A stretch of DNA of 9,430 bases. It comes from Campylobacterales bacterium (GTDB taxonomy: Bacteria; Campylobacterota; Campylobacteria; Campylobacterales; Hydrogenimonadaceae). Each line of letters begins with the position of its first letter. The first letter of the stretch is position 1. The notes below the pieces were generated by a model. That model was given only the letters and a program-made list of their open reading frames with translations. It ran no database searches and had not been told where the DNA came from. This document shows positions 1-6,649 of this stretch, piece by piece. The stretch lies in NCBI GenBank assembly GCA_026986055.1, contig JALSPH010000193.1, forward strand, positions 1 to 9,430, written 5' to 3'. Both the position numbers and the translations under genes were made by a program.

Positions 1-60
1 AGCAATTTCCGCCTCTTGCAGTATCTTAACAATCTGCTCCTCACTGAATCGTCTCTTCAT
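1..60 (-). CDS. IS3-family transposase OrfA, N-terminal fragment
   Basis: Only the first 20 codons lie in the window; the gene continues past base 1. The peptide starts MKRRFSEEQIVKILQEAEIA, which closely matches the opening of the helix-turn-helix OrfA protein of IS3-family transposases (consensus-like K-R/K-F-S/T-E-E-Q-I-x-x-I-L-x-E-A-E). OrfA binds the IS ends and is normally joined to the DDE-domain OrfB by programmed -1 frameshifting. On the minus strand the start ATG is preceded by GGAGG with a 5-nt spacer. The assignment is confident despite the short length because this N-terminus is highly characteristic. Whether the rest of the gene is intact cannot be seen. Confidence 0.82.
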   Translation of the reverse strand, partial: MKRRFSEEQIVKILQEAEIA

Positions 61-114
61 ATGCTCCTCCAGTAATTTAATTTTACACTAACTCTGAAGT
101 TGGCTCAGATTCTA

Positions 115-126
115 GGGAGCAGGTCA
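115..126 (-). repeat. Putative IS terminal inverted repeat (one copy)
   Basis: On the minus strand this reads TGACCTGCTCCC, starting with the TGA trinucleotide expected at an IS3-type end. The partner copy is outside the window, so the inverted-repeat relation is inferred from family resemblance and from the distance to orfA. Confidence 0.5.
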
Positions 127-191
127 TTGAAGTCGATGAAGAGATTGTGTGGAAAGTTGCAAAGTATAAGTTGCCGAAAATCAAGATTTAA
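127..191 (+). pseudogene. 3' remnant of a gene apparently cut by the IS
   Basis: Immediately inside the IS boundary a plus-strand frame stays open to TAA at 189-191. It encodes a plausible C-terminus, EVDEEIVWKVAKYKLPKIKI. The frame also remains open backward through the IS end to a stop at 78-80, but that stretch is IS sequence, so no native start is left. The mix of acidic and basic residues and the tidy stop suggest the tail of a real protein whose 5' part lies beyond the insertion. I do not recognise the family. With only about 21 codons, a chance open frame is possible. Confidence 0.35.
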
Positions 192-225
192 GTGGACGAA
201 ATTATAAAAAATCTAAAATATTAAA

Positions 226-251
226 CATCCCCAACCCCCACATCCCATCTC
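226..251 (-). repeat. Isolated copy of the G-rich repeat motif, inverted
   Basis: This stretch of the gap upstream of the rhodanese gene is C-rich, with C-runs at 229-232, 235-239 and 244-246. Its complement contains GGGATGTGGGGG, an exact 12-base match to part of the tandem G-rich array at 2236-2297 (bases 2269-2280). The rest of the 192-311 gap is AT-rich, with a weak -10-like TAAGAT at 276-281 that may serve the following genes. Confidence 0.55.
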
Positions 252-311
252 AAAGCCCTCTCAACCCTTTTTGGGTAAGATTTATCTACGTTTCATTGGA
301 AGGGTACAAGA

Positions 312-719
312 ATGAAAAAATATAGCAATCTTTTAACGGCACTCTTCATAGCCGCGATCGGTTTTTACTTTCTATACTCCAAGGGTTTGATATTTGCCAA
401 TTTTGAGAGTGTAAGCCCCAAAACCGCATACGAAATGATAAAAAAAGAGCCCTCTCTTACGATTTTGGATGTCAGAACGCCGCAAGAGTTCAAAGAAGAT
501 GGCCATCTTGAAGGGGCTTTGTTGATTCCGGTGCAGGAGCTTGACAAGAGGATCGGTGAGCTTGAGCCATACAAAAACTCTGAAATCCTGGTCTATTGCC
601 GCAGTGGAAGCCGAAGCGTAAAGGCTTCAAGAATTTTGGCATCGAAAGGTTTTCACCCTCTGAATATGAAGGGCGGCATAAATATGTGGAAGCGGGAAGC
701 TCTTCCGGTTGTGAGGTAG
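312..719 (+). CDS. Membrane-anchored periplasmic rhodanese-like sulfurtransferase
   Basis: This 135-residue single-domain rhodanese probably transfers sulfane sulfur, or handles thiols or persulfides, on the periplasmic side. Residues 1-4 are MKKY, followed by a hydrophobic segment at about 6-28 that acts as an uncleaved anchor or signal peptide. The rhodanese fold spans about 33-133. It includes the LDVRTPQEF strand (52-60), the GHLEGALLIP substrate-side motif (64-73) and the active-site loop CRSGSR (96-101) with Cys96 as nucleophile. The near-C-terminal GGINMW (121-126) is also typical. The start is supported by GGAAGGG about 6 nt upstream. It is the first gene of a cluster whose next member begins about 10 nt after its stop. 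Physiological donors and acceptors cannot be read from the sequence. It could equally be a sulfide-handling protein in a sulfur-oxidising bacterium. Confidence 0.9.
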   Translation: MKKYSNLLTALFIAAIGFYFLYSKGLIFANFESVSPKTAYEMIKKEPSLTILDVRTPQEFKEDGHLEGALLIPVQELDKRIGELEPYKNSEILVYCRSGSRSVKASRILASKGFHPLNMKGGINMWKREALPVVR

Positions 720-729
720 GAGTTTGGCT

Positions 730-1629
730 ATGGGAATGCACAGCCATGAAGCGAAAGGGAGCAGACTGGTTCTTGTCATAATTCTCAATGTAGTCATTAC
801 GGTAGCTCAGATAGTAGGAGGAGTCATCTCCGGTTCCCTCGCTCTATTGAGCGACGCTCTTCACAACTTCAGCGACGTATCGGCATTGACTATCAGCCAT
901 GTAGCGCGTACCATTTCGAGAAAAAAGGCGACACGCAGGGGAACTTTCGGTTACAAAAGAGCCGAGATCATAGCTGCTCTTTTCAACTCTTCGGTATTGG
1001 TGGGTATAGGCATATATCTCATCTACGAGTCATTTGTCAGGTTTTACGCCCCTCAGCATATAAATTCGGAGTGGGTTATAGTGCTCGGACTGCTTGGTGT
1101 CGTGGTCAATGGCGGCAGCATATGGCTTCTTGAAGCGGAAGCTGAAGGTAACATGAATATAAAATCGGCCTACCTCCATCTTCTTGGTGACACCCTTACC
1201 TCGGCAGCGGTCGTAGCGGGCGGTGTAGCTATGCACTTTTGGCAGACATACTGGGTCGATCCTCTTGTCTCGATCATTATAGCCATCTATCTAATCTACG
1301 CCTCACTCTCCCTGATAATGGAGTCCACCGCCGTTTTGATGGAGTTTGCCCCCTCTCATATAGATCTGGAGGAGATTGCCGGGGCCGTCGCTGCCGAGCC
1401 TGATATAAAAAATATACACCATATCCATATCTGGCGCCTCAATGATAAAGAGGTCTACCTTCAAGCGCATATAGATTTCAGCCGAAATCTCACCCTTGAA
1501 GAGACGACAAGAAGGCTTGAAAAGCTGGAGAGTATGCTGAGAGAACGGTTTGGCATAACGCACGCCGTTCTTCAGCCCGAATATATGAAAAATGACGACA
1601 AAGGAGTCATATATGATAAAGGAGAGTAG
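730..1629 (+). CDS. Cation diffusion facilitator, Zn2+-type efflux protein
   Basis: This inner-membrane antiporter of the CDF family (CzcD/ZitB-like) exports Zn2+ or similar divalent cations in exchange for protons. The protein is 299 residues from ATG 730. That start has AGGAG at 718-722 with a 7-nt spacer; an in-frame TTG at 724 would sit one base from the ribosome site and is unlikely. Six hydrophobic segments lie between about residues 10 and 200. The transport-site pairs are visible: H45 and D49 in TM2 (ALHNFSD) and H150 and D154 in TM5 (HLLGD). The H-D/H-D set is typical of zinc and cobalt transporters. A cytosolic ferredoxin-like C-terminal domain (about 205-285) carries IHHIHIW and the HIDF strand. 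The long cytosolic His-rich loop of some zinc CDFs is absent. The 3' end overlaps upp by 17 nt. Confidence 0.92.
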   Translation: MGMHSHEAKGSRLVLVIILNVVITVAQIVGGVISGSLALLSDALHNFSDVSALTISHVARTISRKKATRRGTFGYKRAEIIAALFNSSVLVGIGIYLIYESFVRFYAPQHINSEWVIVLGLLGVVVNGGSIWLLEAEAEGNMNIKSAYLHLLGDTLTSAAVVAGGVAMHFWQTYWVDPLVSIIIAIYLIYASLSLIMESTAVLMEFAPSHIDLEEIAGAVAAEPDIKNIHHIHIWRLNDKEVYLQAHIDFSRNLTLEETTRRLEKLESMLRERFGITHAVLQPEYMKNDDKGVIYDKGE

Positions 1630-2236
1630 TTCGCCGCTGGCAAAACATATGGTAAACACTCTAAGGGATGCCGCTTGCAAGCCTATCGAGTTTCGACACT
1701 ACCTCAAAGAGCTTGCTAAACTGCTTATTTTTGAGGCGGCAGAGAGTCTGCCTTTATGTGAGAGAAAGATATCTACCTGGCAAGGAAACTTTAACGGAAG
1801 CTTCATAGACGAAAGCAGGGTGGTCTGCGTTTCTATACTTCGAGCCGCTCTTCCTATGCAAGAGGGGGTGTTGGAGGTTTTGGCAAATGCCGAAGGGGGA
1901 TTTTTGGCTATGAAGCGAGACGAAGAGAGCCACAAAAGTCGTCTCTACTACGACCGTATTCCTGACCTGAAGGGCAAAACCGTAATAGTCGTCGACCCTA
2001 TGGTAGCTACCGGAAGTTCTCTGCACGATGCGATCTCCTTACTGCAAGAGCGGGGCCCGGACGCTATAGTTACGTTGAACGTAATAGGTGCAAAAGAGGG
2101 GGTGGAACAGATTGCGTCGGCCTTTAGCGGCGTGGCGATGCATATAGCGCAGATCGACCCGTACCTGAACAAAGATGCATATATAGTGCCGGGTCTGGGA
2201 GATGCCGGGGACAGAGCTTACAATACGCCTGGTTAG
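1613..2236 (+). CDS. upp: Uracil phosphoribosyltransferase
   Basis: This is the cytosolic pyrimidine salvage enzyme converting uracil and PRPP to UMP and pyrophosphate. From ATG 1613 it is 207 residues, close to the usual length of about 208. That start has AAGGAG at 1601-1606 with a 6-nt spacer, whereas an in-frame ATG at 1592 lies upstream of this ribosome site. Diagnostic stretches are VSILRAALPMQEGVLEV (about 73-89), the PRPP-binding loop VVDPMVATGSS (about 124-134; most homologs have DPMLATG) and the C-terminal uracil-site motif PGLGDAGDRAYNT close to residue 205. It overlaps the CDF gene by 17 nt, so translation is probably coupled. It runs toward the minus-strand pabB gene across the G-rich repeat. 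The pairing with pyrB on the opposite strand brings salvage and de novo routes close together. Confidence 0.95.
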   Translation: MIKESSSPLAKHMVNTLRDAACKPIEFRHYLKELAKLLIFEAAESLPLCERKISTWQGNFNGSFIDESRVVCVSILRAALPMQEGVLEVLANAEGGFLAMKRDEESHKSRLYYDRIPDLKGKTVIVVDPMVATGSSLHDAISLLQERGPDAIVTLNVIGAKEGVEQIASAFSGVAMHIAQIDPYLNKDAYIVPGLGDAGDRAYNTPG

Positions 2237-2297
2237 GGTTGGGATGTGGGATTTGGGATGTGGGATTTGGGATGTGGGGGATGGGATGTAGGGGATG
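2236..2297 (+). repeat. G-rich tandem repeat filling the upp/pabB convergent gap
   Basis: Units are TTGGGATGTGGGAT at 2239-2252 and 2253-2266 (exact), an expanded 16-nt unit at 2267-2282 and a diverged GGGATGTAGGGGAT at 2283-2296. There are nine consecutive runs of three or more G on the plus strand, separated by 2-4 nt, so intramolecular G-quadruplexes are strongly predicted in DNA and in the 3' end of the upp transcript. No ordinary hairpin-plus-U-run terminator is seen in the gap, so the array may help separate or stop the converging transcripts. It is also a likely variable-number locus. Confidence 0.85.
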
Positions 2298-2298
2298 G

Positions 2299-3231
2299 TT
2301 AGAGAGGGAAGTAGACTTTGTCTATCATCTCCCTGTACTCCGACTCGGCCTTGCTGTCGATGGTTATGCCGCCGCCGCTTTTGTAAACAAGCCCATCTTT
2401 TGTTCTCTCTATGAAACGAATCATAACGGCGCTCCATAGGTTTTTGCCGTCAAACACCCCGAAGACTCCGGTAAAAAATCCCCTTTCATGAGACTCTATA
2501 GATGATATGATTTCACAAGTTTTTCTTTTTGGAGTACCCGTTATGGAGCCGGCAGGAAGAAGCGAGTCCAAAATCTCACCGAGTCTGCTTTGCCAATCTT
2601 TCGGCAAAACCGCTTCGATTTCGGAGCTAACCTGCAAAAGGGTCTTGTCTGCCGTAACTATCTTGTCAAGATACCTGAACCTTTTTACTCTAACTTCGCT
2701 TCCCACGATTCCAAGGTCGTTTCTAAGAAGGTCTACGACCATTACATGCTCGGCCATCTCTTTCTCGTCTGCCATGATGTTTTCAGCCGCATTTGGCAGA
2801 GCAGCGTCAATCGTCCCTTTCATCGGGTATGTTTTTATTCTATCGTTTTCTATAACAATGAACGGTTCGGGGGTGAAACATACAAAGCGCCCTTTGAAGT
2901 AGAGCTTGAAAGGTGCATTGGCCCTCTCGTAAATCTCTTCAAGGCTCATACTGCACTCTATCGGGGTAGAGAAGGTGAGGTTCAAAAGGTATGTGTTGCC
3001 CGCTTCTATCTCTTTTATAACCCTTTTAAAAGCCTTATTGTATGTTGTAAAAGGGATGGGGTGTTTTGTGAGTTTGGGAGTTTTGTCGCTACAAAAGGGC
3101 TTTTTCAGGCGCGCAAACTTTATATCATCGGGGAGTTTATCGAGAGTGCTAACATACACCTCTCTTTTGTCGTAAGAGATGACAAACAGAAAAGGGACCC
3201 CCTCGCTTGCAAGGGCGGAGAGTCTATCCAT
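2299..3231 (-). CDS. pabB: Aminodeoxychorismate synthase component I (PabB)
   Basis: PabB adds ammonia, supplied by a PabA glutaminase, to chorismate to give 4-amino-4-deoxychorismate, the precursor of p-aminobenzoate and folate. The 310-residue protein is the short form, consisting mainly of the chorismate-binding catalytic domain. Visible motifs are PMKGT (136-140), [10 protein letters not shown] (165-174), [12 protein letters not shown] (224-235), GFFTGVFG (251-258) and GGGITIDS (286-293). Lys138 in PMKGT is the residue that forms the covalent intermediate in PabB enzymes; anthranilate synthase TrpE has Ala there. This favours PabB over TrpE. Its ATG lies inside the last codons of pyrB (8-nt overlap, ATGGATAG), so the two are translationally coupled. 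No fused aminodeoxychorismate lyase (PabC) domain follows, as the protein ends soon after the catalytic motifs. PabA and PabC are not in the window. Confidence 0.9.
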   Translation of the reverse strand: MDRLSALASEGVPFLFVISYDKREVYVSTLDKLPDDIKFARLKKPFCSDKTPKLTKHPIPFTTYNKAFKRVIKEIEAGNTYLLNLTFSTPIECSMSLEEIYERANAPFKLYFKGRFVCFTPEPFIVIENDRIKTYPMKGTIDAALPNAAENIMADEKEMAEHVMVVDLLRNDLGIVGSEVRVKRFRYLDKIVTADKTLLQVSSEIEAVLPKDWQSRLGEILDSLLPAGSITGTPKRKTCEIISSIESHERGFFTGVFGVFDGKNLWSAVMIRFIERTKDGLVYKSGGGITIDSKAESEYREMIDKVYFPL

Positions 3232-4105
3232 TTGCCAATATCAGCTTTTTAAGAGCGGCCATCCGTACAGCTACACCGTTTCGTACCTGCTCTAAAACTT
3301 TGCATCTTGGGTCTGCGAGCATAGCGTCGTCTATATCTATATTTCTGTGAACCGGACCCGGGTGCAGAAGGAGTATATCGCGCTCTTTGACTCTATCTTC
3401 GGTTATACAGTAATCTTTGGCGTAATCTTTCAAGCTTGCGTATATCGGGTGGGCATGCCTCTCCGTTTGGGTGCGAAGGCTCATGATTATATCCACATCA
3501 TCGAGTACCTCTTCGAGCCTGTGGGTAGATTTGAAGTCGCTCTTCGGCATGAAGTGGGGAGGCGCTACGAGCGTTATCTCTATGCCGAAGCGCGGAAGAA
3601 GGCGCATGTTGGAGTTTGCGACTCGGGAGTTTTTTATGTCTCCCACTATAGCTATCTTTTTCCCTTCGATTTCACCTTTGAAGTGCCTTTTTATGGTGAA
3701 AAGATCCAAGAGCGCCTGGCTTGGGTGCGCGTGGGCTCCGTCACCTGCGTTGAAGATGGCACAGTCTACATAGTTTGATATCTGCTGCGGTGTTCCGCTC
3801 TGGGCATGACGCACTATGATAGCGTCCGGCCCCATCGCGTTGAGGTTCGCTGCGGTGTCGTAGAGAGTCTCTCCCTTTTTGGTGGAGCTTTTGGCGACAT
3901 CCAGATGCACTACGTCGGCACCCAACTTCTTTGCCGCTATTTCGAAGCTGCTTCTGGTTCGCGTGGAGTTTTCGAAAAAGAGCGTTATGACCAGACGATT
4001 TTGCAAGAGTTTCGGCGGCGGTTTATGGAGGTAGTTTTCGGCGTCCGTAAAGAGGGCTTCTATCTCCTCTACGCTCAGGTCGTCGGTGGTGATGAGGTGG
4101 CGCAT
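3224..4105 (-). CDS. pyrB: Aspartate carbamoyltransferase catalytic subunit
   Basis: PyrB condenses carbamoyl phosphate and L-aspartate to N-carbamoyl-aspartate, the committed step of pyrimidine synthesis, as a cytosolic trimer. At 293 residues it is near the usual 300-310. Carbamoyl-phosphate site residues are in [12 protein letters not shown] (44-55) and the SSTKKGE loop (73-79), which reaches in from the neighbouring subunit. [13 protein letters not shown] (122-134) carries the active-site His and Gln. [12 protein letters not shown] (155-166) begins the aspartate domain, and [12 protein letters not shown] (248-259) supplies the C-terminal substrate loop. On the minus strand AAGGAG lies just upstream of the ATG. 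An extended -10 promoter lies about 45 nt upstream. No pyrI is visible; the following gene is pabB, overlapping by 8 nt. Confidence 0.96.
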   Translation of the reverse strand: MRHLITTDDLSVEEIEALFTDAENYLHKPPPKLLQNRLVITLFFENSTRTRSSFEIAAKKLGADVVHLDVAKSSTKKGETLYDTAANLNAMGPDAIIVRHAQSGTPQQISNYVDCAIFNAGDGAHAHPSQALLDLFTIKRHFKGEIEGKKIAIVGDIKNSRVANSNMRLLPRFGIEITLVAPPHFMPKSDFKSTHRLEEVLDDVDIIMSLRTQTERHAHPIYASLKDYAKDYCITEDRVKERDILLLHPGPVHRNIDIDDAMLADPRCKVLEQVRNGVAVRMAALKKLILANG

Positions 4106-4150
4106 AGCTCTCCTTTTTAGCCTTCCGCTTGCACTTTTTACAATTTTGAA

Positions 4151-4159
4151 ATTATACCA
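4151..4159 (-). promoter_or_regulatory. Extended -10 promoter for pyrB-pabB
   Basis: On the minus strand this reads TGGTATAAT, a perfect TGn-TATAAT extended -10. The predicted start near 4144 gives a leader of about 40 nt before the pyrB ATG. No good TTGACA lies 17 bp upstream, as is usual for housekeeping promoters in Campylobacterota. No leader-peptide attenuator of the kind used by enteric pyrBI is evident. Confidence 0.6.
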
Positions 4160-4163
4160 AGTT

Positions 4164-4189
4164 TGCGCTATTTTTGATAAAATGGCGCA
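4164..4189. promoter_or_regulatory. Perfect-arm dyad between divergent promoters (possible operator)
   Basis: The arms TGCGCTATTTT (4164-4174) and AAAATGGCGCA (4179-4189) pair over 11 positions with a single T-G mismatch, around a 4-base centre TGAT. The dyad covers the -10 of the plus-strand lipoprotein operon and lies just upstream of the pyrB -10. A dimeric repressor bound here could control the rightward operon and perhaps both directions. It is not followed by a U-run on either strand, so a terminator role is less likely. Confidence 0.5.
4175..4183 (+). promoter_or_regulatory. Extended -10 promoter for the lipoprotein-ligase-TCS operon
   Basis: TGATAAAAT matches TGn plus a 5-of-6 TATAAT box. 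Transcription would start near 4190, about 20 nt before the lipoprotein ATG at 4212. An alternative -10 (ATAAAAT at about 4190-4196) is too close to the ribosome site. No recognisable -35 is present. Confidence 0.45.
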
Positions 4190-4211
4190 TAAAATATTTT
4201 AAGAGGCTAGA

Positions 4212-4820
4212 ATGAAGCACTATATCAGAAAGATCTCCACTTACGCGATGGTAGGCTCGATAGGAGCGGCGGCTATGGTCGCTTTTTCAGGATGTGAACA
4301 AAAGCCGATGGATAGCGGGAACGCTTTTACGCAAGCAAGCCAAAAACAGGGAGCTTTCGTCGTGATAGACGAGGTGGAGCCGAACCGCTACAAGATAGCG
4401 GAGGAGTATCCGGCAGATACTACCAGGGTCATTCTTAGAAAGCTTGACGGAAGCGAAAAGATTTTGAGTAAAGAGGAGCTTGACGCACTCGTAGCGGAGG
4501 AGGCGAAGCGAATCGATGCCGGAGAGTCGGCATTAACCCAGCCGCAGATGAGCGGCGGCGGCTTGAGTCTGGGGGAGGCTCTTTTGGCTTCGGCTGCCGG
4601 TGCCATAATAGGAAGCTGGATAGGAAGCAAACTTTTCAACAACCCAAACTACCAGCAAAACAGGCAGCGAAGTTACAAATCTCCTTCTGCATACAACAGA
4701 AGCGTGAACAGTTTCAAAAAAGCGAAACAGTCTGCAACCTCTTCAAGAGCGACCTCTTCGAGGTCCGGTTTCTTCGGTTCTAGAAGTGGAACATCTTCGC
4801 GTTCGACTTTCGGTTCATAG
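4212..4820 (+). CDS. UPF0323 family lipoprotein
   Basis: This 202-residue envelope lipoprotein of unknown function belongs to a family I know only from Campylobacterota (HP0232-like). An N-terminal basic and hydrophobic signal ends in the lipobox FSGC, with lipidated Cys28. A globular stretch at about 47-108 contains GAFVVIDEVEP, EEYPADTTRVILR and ILSKEELDALV. A glycine-zipper-like hydrophobic segment at about 118-141 (SAAGAIIGSWIGSKLF) could insert in or pack on a membrane. NNPNYQQNRQRSYKSPSAYNRS follows in two parts at 143-164, and then a Ser/Arg-rich low-complexity tail to the end. The ribosome site is AAGAGG. The ligase gene starts within 10 nt of the stop, as in H. pylori. The set is analogous to E. 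coli ygiB-ygiC (lipoprotein plus ATP-grasp ligase). Function is not established. Confidence 0.88.
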   Translation: MKHYIRKISTYAMVGSIGAAAMVAFSGCEQKPMDSGNAFTQASQKQGAFVVIDEVEPNRYKIAEEYPADTTRVILRKLDGSEKILSKEELDALVAEEAKRIDAGESALTQPQMSGGGLSLGEALLASAAGAIIGSWIGSKLFNNPNYQQNRQRSYKSPSAYNRSVNSFKKAKQSATSSRATSSRSGFFGSRSGTSSRSTFGS

Positions 4821-4829
4821 GTGTACGGT

Positions 4830-6008
4830 ATGGTAAATCTGGAAAAACTTGAACCCCTGACTCCGGAGTTTTTGGAGAGTATCGGCTTCTTTTGGCATAC
4901 CGACGGCGACTCGACTCCATATATCGCCGATGAAGCGGTGGCAGTCACCGAAGATGAGGCGGAAGCTTACTATGAAGCTGCCAACACTCTCTATGCAATG
5001 TATGTCGAAGCGGGCGAGCATGTGGTGCAAAACGACCTTTTTCACGAAATAGGAATACCCTTCAATCTGGTCGATGCCGTTAAAAAGAGCTGGGAGAATG
5101 ACGTTCACTGGCACATTTACGGACGTTTCGACTTGGCCGGCGGCATAGACGGCAAGCCTATAAAACTTCTTGAGTTCAATGCCGATACCCCGACCGCACT
5201 TTTTGAGACGGCTATAATTCAGTGGGCACTGCTGAAAGCCAACGATATGGATGAGAGCGGGCAGTTCAACAACGTTTACGAAGCTATACGGGACAACTTC
5301 AAGCGTCTTATAGTTTTAGAGGGCGATCTTGAGGATTTCGAGCGCTACTACAAAGGGTGGAAGATCCTCTTTAGCTCCATTCGAGGAAGTATAGAGGATG
5401 AAAATACGACCAGACTTTTGCAAAAGATTGCAGACGATGCCGGGTTTCATACGGCGTTTGCCTATGTAGACGAGGTTGAGTTTGCAGAAGATGAGGGTAT
5501 CTTTTTTGAAAAAACCAATTACGAGTACTGGTTCAAACTTATTCCATGGGAGGCTATAGCGATAGAGGAGAGCGACCTTGCCAGGATTTTGACGAAAATA
5601 ATGGAGAACCAGAAAGCTATCATACTCAACCCCGCTTACACTTTGATGTTTCAGTCCAAAGGGATGATGAAGATATTGTGGGACCTTTTTCCAAACCATC
5701 CGCTGCTTCTTGAGACATCTTTTAAGCCTCTTGGAAAAAAGCAGGTTCAAAAGCCCTTTTTCGGACGCGAAGGGGGAGGAGTCAAGATTTTGGATGAAAA
5801 GGGCGGTTTGTTGACGGCTGCCGAAGAGTCGTACGGTGAGCAGCCTTCTGTCTACCAGGAATTTGTAGAGCTTCCAAAAGATGAGATGGGGCGCAACTAT
5901 CAGGCCGGCCTCTTTTTCGCGTATGAGGGGTGCGGTCTCGGCTACAGGCGAGGGGGCGAGATACTCGACAATATGAGCAAATTTGTCGGCCACTTTATTA
6001 AAGGATGA
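4830..6008 (+). CDS. Glutathionylspermidine-synthase-like ATP-grasp ligase (YgiC/YjfC type)
   Basis: This 392-residue protein resembles the synthetase half of glutathionylspermidine synthase, which ligates a peptide carboxylate to an amine using ATP. The N-terminal amidase domain of the bifunctional enzyme is absent, as in YgiC and YjfC. Visible stretches are LLEFNADTPTALFET (about 113-127), ILNPAYTLMFQSKGMMKILW (265-284, pre-ATP-grasp core), the nucleotide-binding QKPFFGREGGGVKI (307-320) and YQEFVELP (342-349). Starting at ATG 4830 leaves AGGTG at 4819-4823 as ribosome site; a GTG at 4821 abuts the previous stop and is less likely. No other glutathione or spermidine genes are in the window. 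The true substrate is unknown and may be a cell-envelope peptide or amine. The gene overlaps the response regulator by 4 nt (ATGA). Confidence 0.85.
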   Translation: MVNLEKLEPLTPEFLESIGFFWHTDGDSTPYIADEAVAVTEDEAEAYYEAANTLYAMYVEAGEHVVQNDLFHEIGIPFNLVDAVKKSWENDVHWHIYGRFDLAGGIDGKPIKLLEFNADTPTALFETAIIQWALLKANDMDESGQFNNVYEAIRDNFKRLIVLEGDLEDFERYYKGWKILFSSIRGSIEDENTTRLLQKIADDAGFHTAFAYVDEVEFAEDEGIFFEKTNYEYWFKLIPWEAIAIEESDLARILTKIMENQKAIILNPAYTLMFQSKGMMKILWDLFPNHPLLLETSFKPLGKKQVQKPFFGREGGGVKILDEKGGLLTAAEESYGEQPSVYQEFVELPKDEMGRNYQAGLFFAYEGCGLGYRRGGEILDNMSKFVGHFIKG

Positions 6009-6649
6009 CGGTGAAGGGCAGAATACTTCTACTCGAAGATGACAGGAGTCTTGGAGAGACGATAAAAGAGATGCTCGAAGATGAAGGTTATCGGGTAGAC
6101 TGGGCCAAGGATGGGGAAGAGGCGGCGGAGTTTAGTTATGAAAATAGTTACGATCTCTATATTTTCGATATAAACGTACCGGAAATTGACGGCTTTGAGC
6201 TTCTGGAGGGGTTGAGAGCGGCAGATGACGAAACGCCGGCCATATACATAAGTGCTATGGTAGATCTAAAAGCGTTATCGCGTGGTTTCGATGCCGGAGC
6301 GGATGACTATATAAAGAAACCTTTCTTTCCCGAGGAGTTGTTGATACGTATTAATGCGAAACTCTTCTCGAAAAAGAGTCTGTTGAAGTGTCGGGATATA
6401 GAGTTCGATCCTGAAAAAAGAGTGGTGAAAAAAGGGGGAAAGATTATATCTTTAGGTGAGGTTCAGTTAGCCTTACTGGAGCTCTTTTTAACCCATAGAG
6501 GCCAAGTGGTCGATAAAGGAGCGCTGATGGATTGCCTGGAACACCCAAGCTCTTCGGCGCTGCGAGTCGCAATAAATAAGCTAAAAGATAGAACGGGGCT
6601 AAAGCTCCTAAATGTTCGCGGGGTAGGCTATGCGCTTGAGGAGTGTTGA
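6005..6649 (+). CDS. OmpR/PhoB-family response regulator
   Basis: This is a DNA-binding output protein of a two-component system. The receiver domain (about 6-118) has the acidic cluster E11-D12-D13, the phospho-acceptor Asp55 in IFDINVPEIDG, the switch residue Ser83 and Lys105 in KKPF. All the catalytic residues are present. A winged-helix effector domain (about 130-212) has ISLGEVQLALLELFLTHRGQ, the ALRVAINKLKDR recognition region and VRGVGYAL wing. The ATG overlaps the ligase stop (ATGA). A GTG at 6011 has a better-spaced AAAGG (6000-6004) and would give a start MKGRILLLEDD, so it is a serious alternative. The gene overlaps the kinase by 20 nt, marking them as a cognate pair. The 11-bp TAAC repeats at 7677-7720 are its likely target. 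Confidence 0.93.
   Translation: MTVKGRILLLEDDRSLGETIKEMLEDEGYRVDWAKDGEEAAEFSYENSYDLYIFDINVPEIDGFELLEGLRAADDETPAIYISAMVDLKALSRGFDAGADDYIKKPFFPEELLIRINAKLFSKKSLLKCRDIEFDPEKRVVKKGGKIISLGEVQLALLELFLTHRGQVVDKGALMDCLEHPSSSALRVAINKLKDRTGLKLLNVRGVGYALEEC

Larger units (their letters stand above)
1..126 (-). mobile_element. IS3-family insertion sequence, one end only
   Basis: This is the orfA-side terminus of an insertion sequence that continues beyond the left edge of the window. Read on the minus strand from 126, it opens with TGACCTGCTCCC, which resembles the terminal inverted repeats of IS3-family elements (IS407-like ends start TGA and contain a C-run). A short leader, a GGAGG ribosome site and the transposase orfA start follow. 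That order (end repeat, about 65 nt leader, orfA) is standard for IS3 elements. The other end, the target duplication and orfB are outside the window, so completeness and activity cannot be judged. The boundary at 126 is inferred from the TGA terminus and may be off by a few bases. Confidence 0.72.

Noticed and set aside
724..729. TTG start for the CDF gene
   Set aside because: It would leave one base between AGGAG and the start; ATG at 730 has a 7-nt spacer.
2590..3252. 220-codon plus-strand open frame opposite pabB
   Set aside because: pabB shows all expected catalytic motifs on the minus strand; the opposing frame has no motif and no supporting ribosome site.
5316..5993. 225-codon minus-strand open frame inside the ATP-grasp ligase gene
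   Set aside because: It lies entirely antisense to a gene with clear family motifs, has no recognisable domain, and reads as a shadow of the coding frame.
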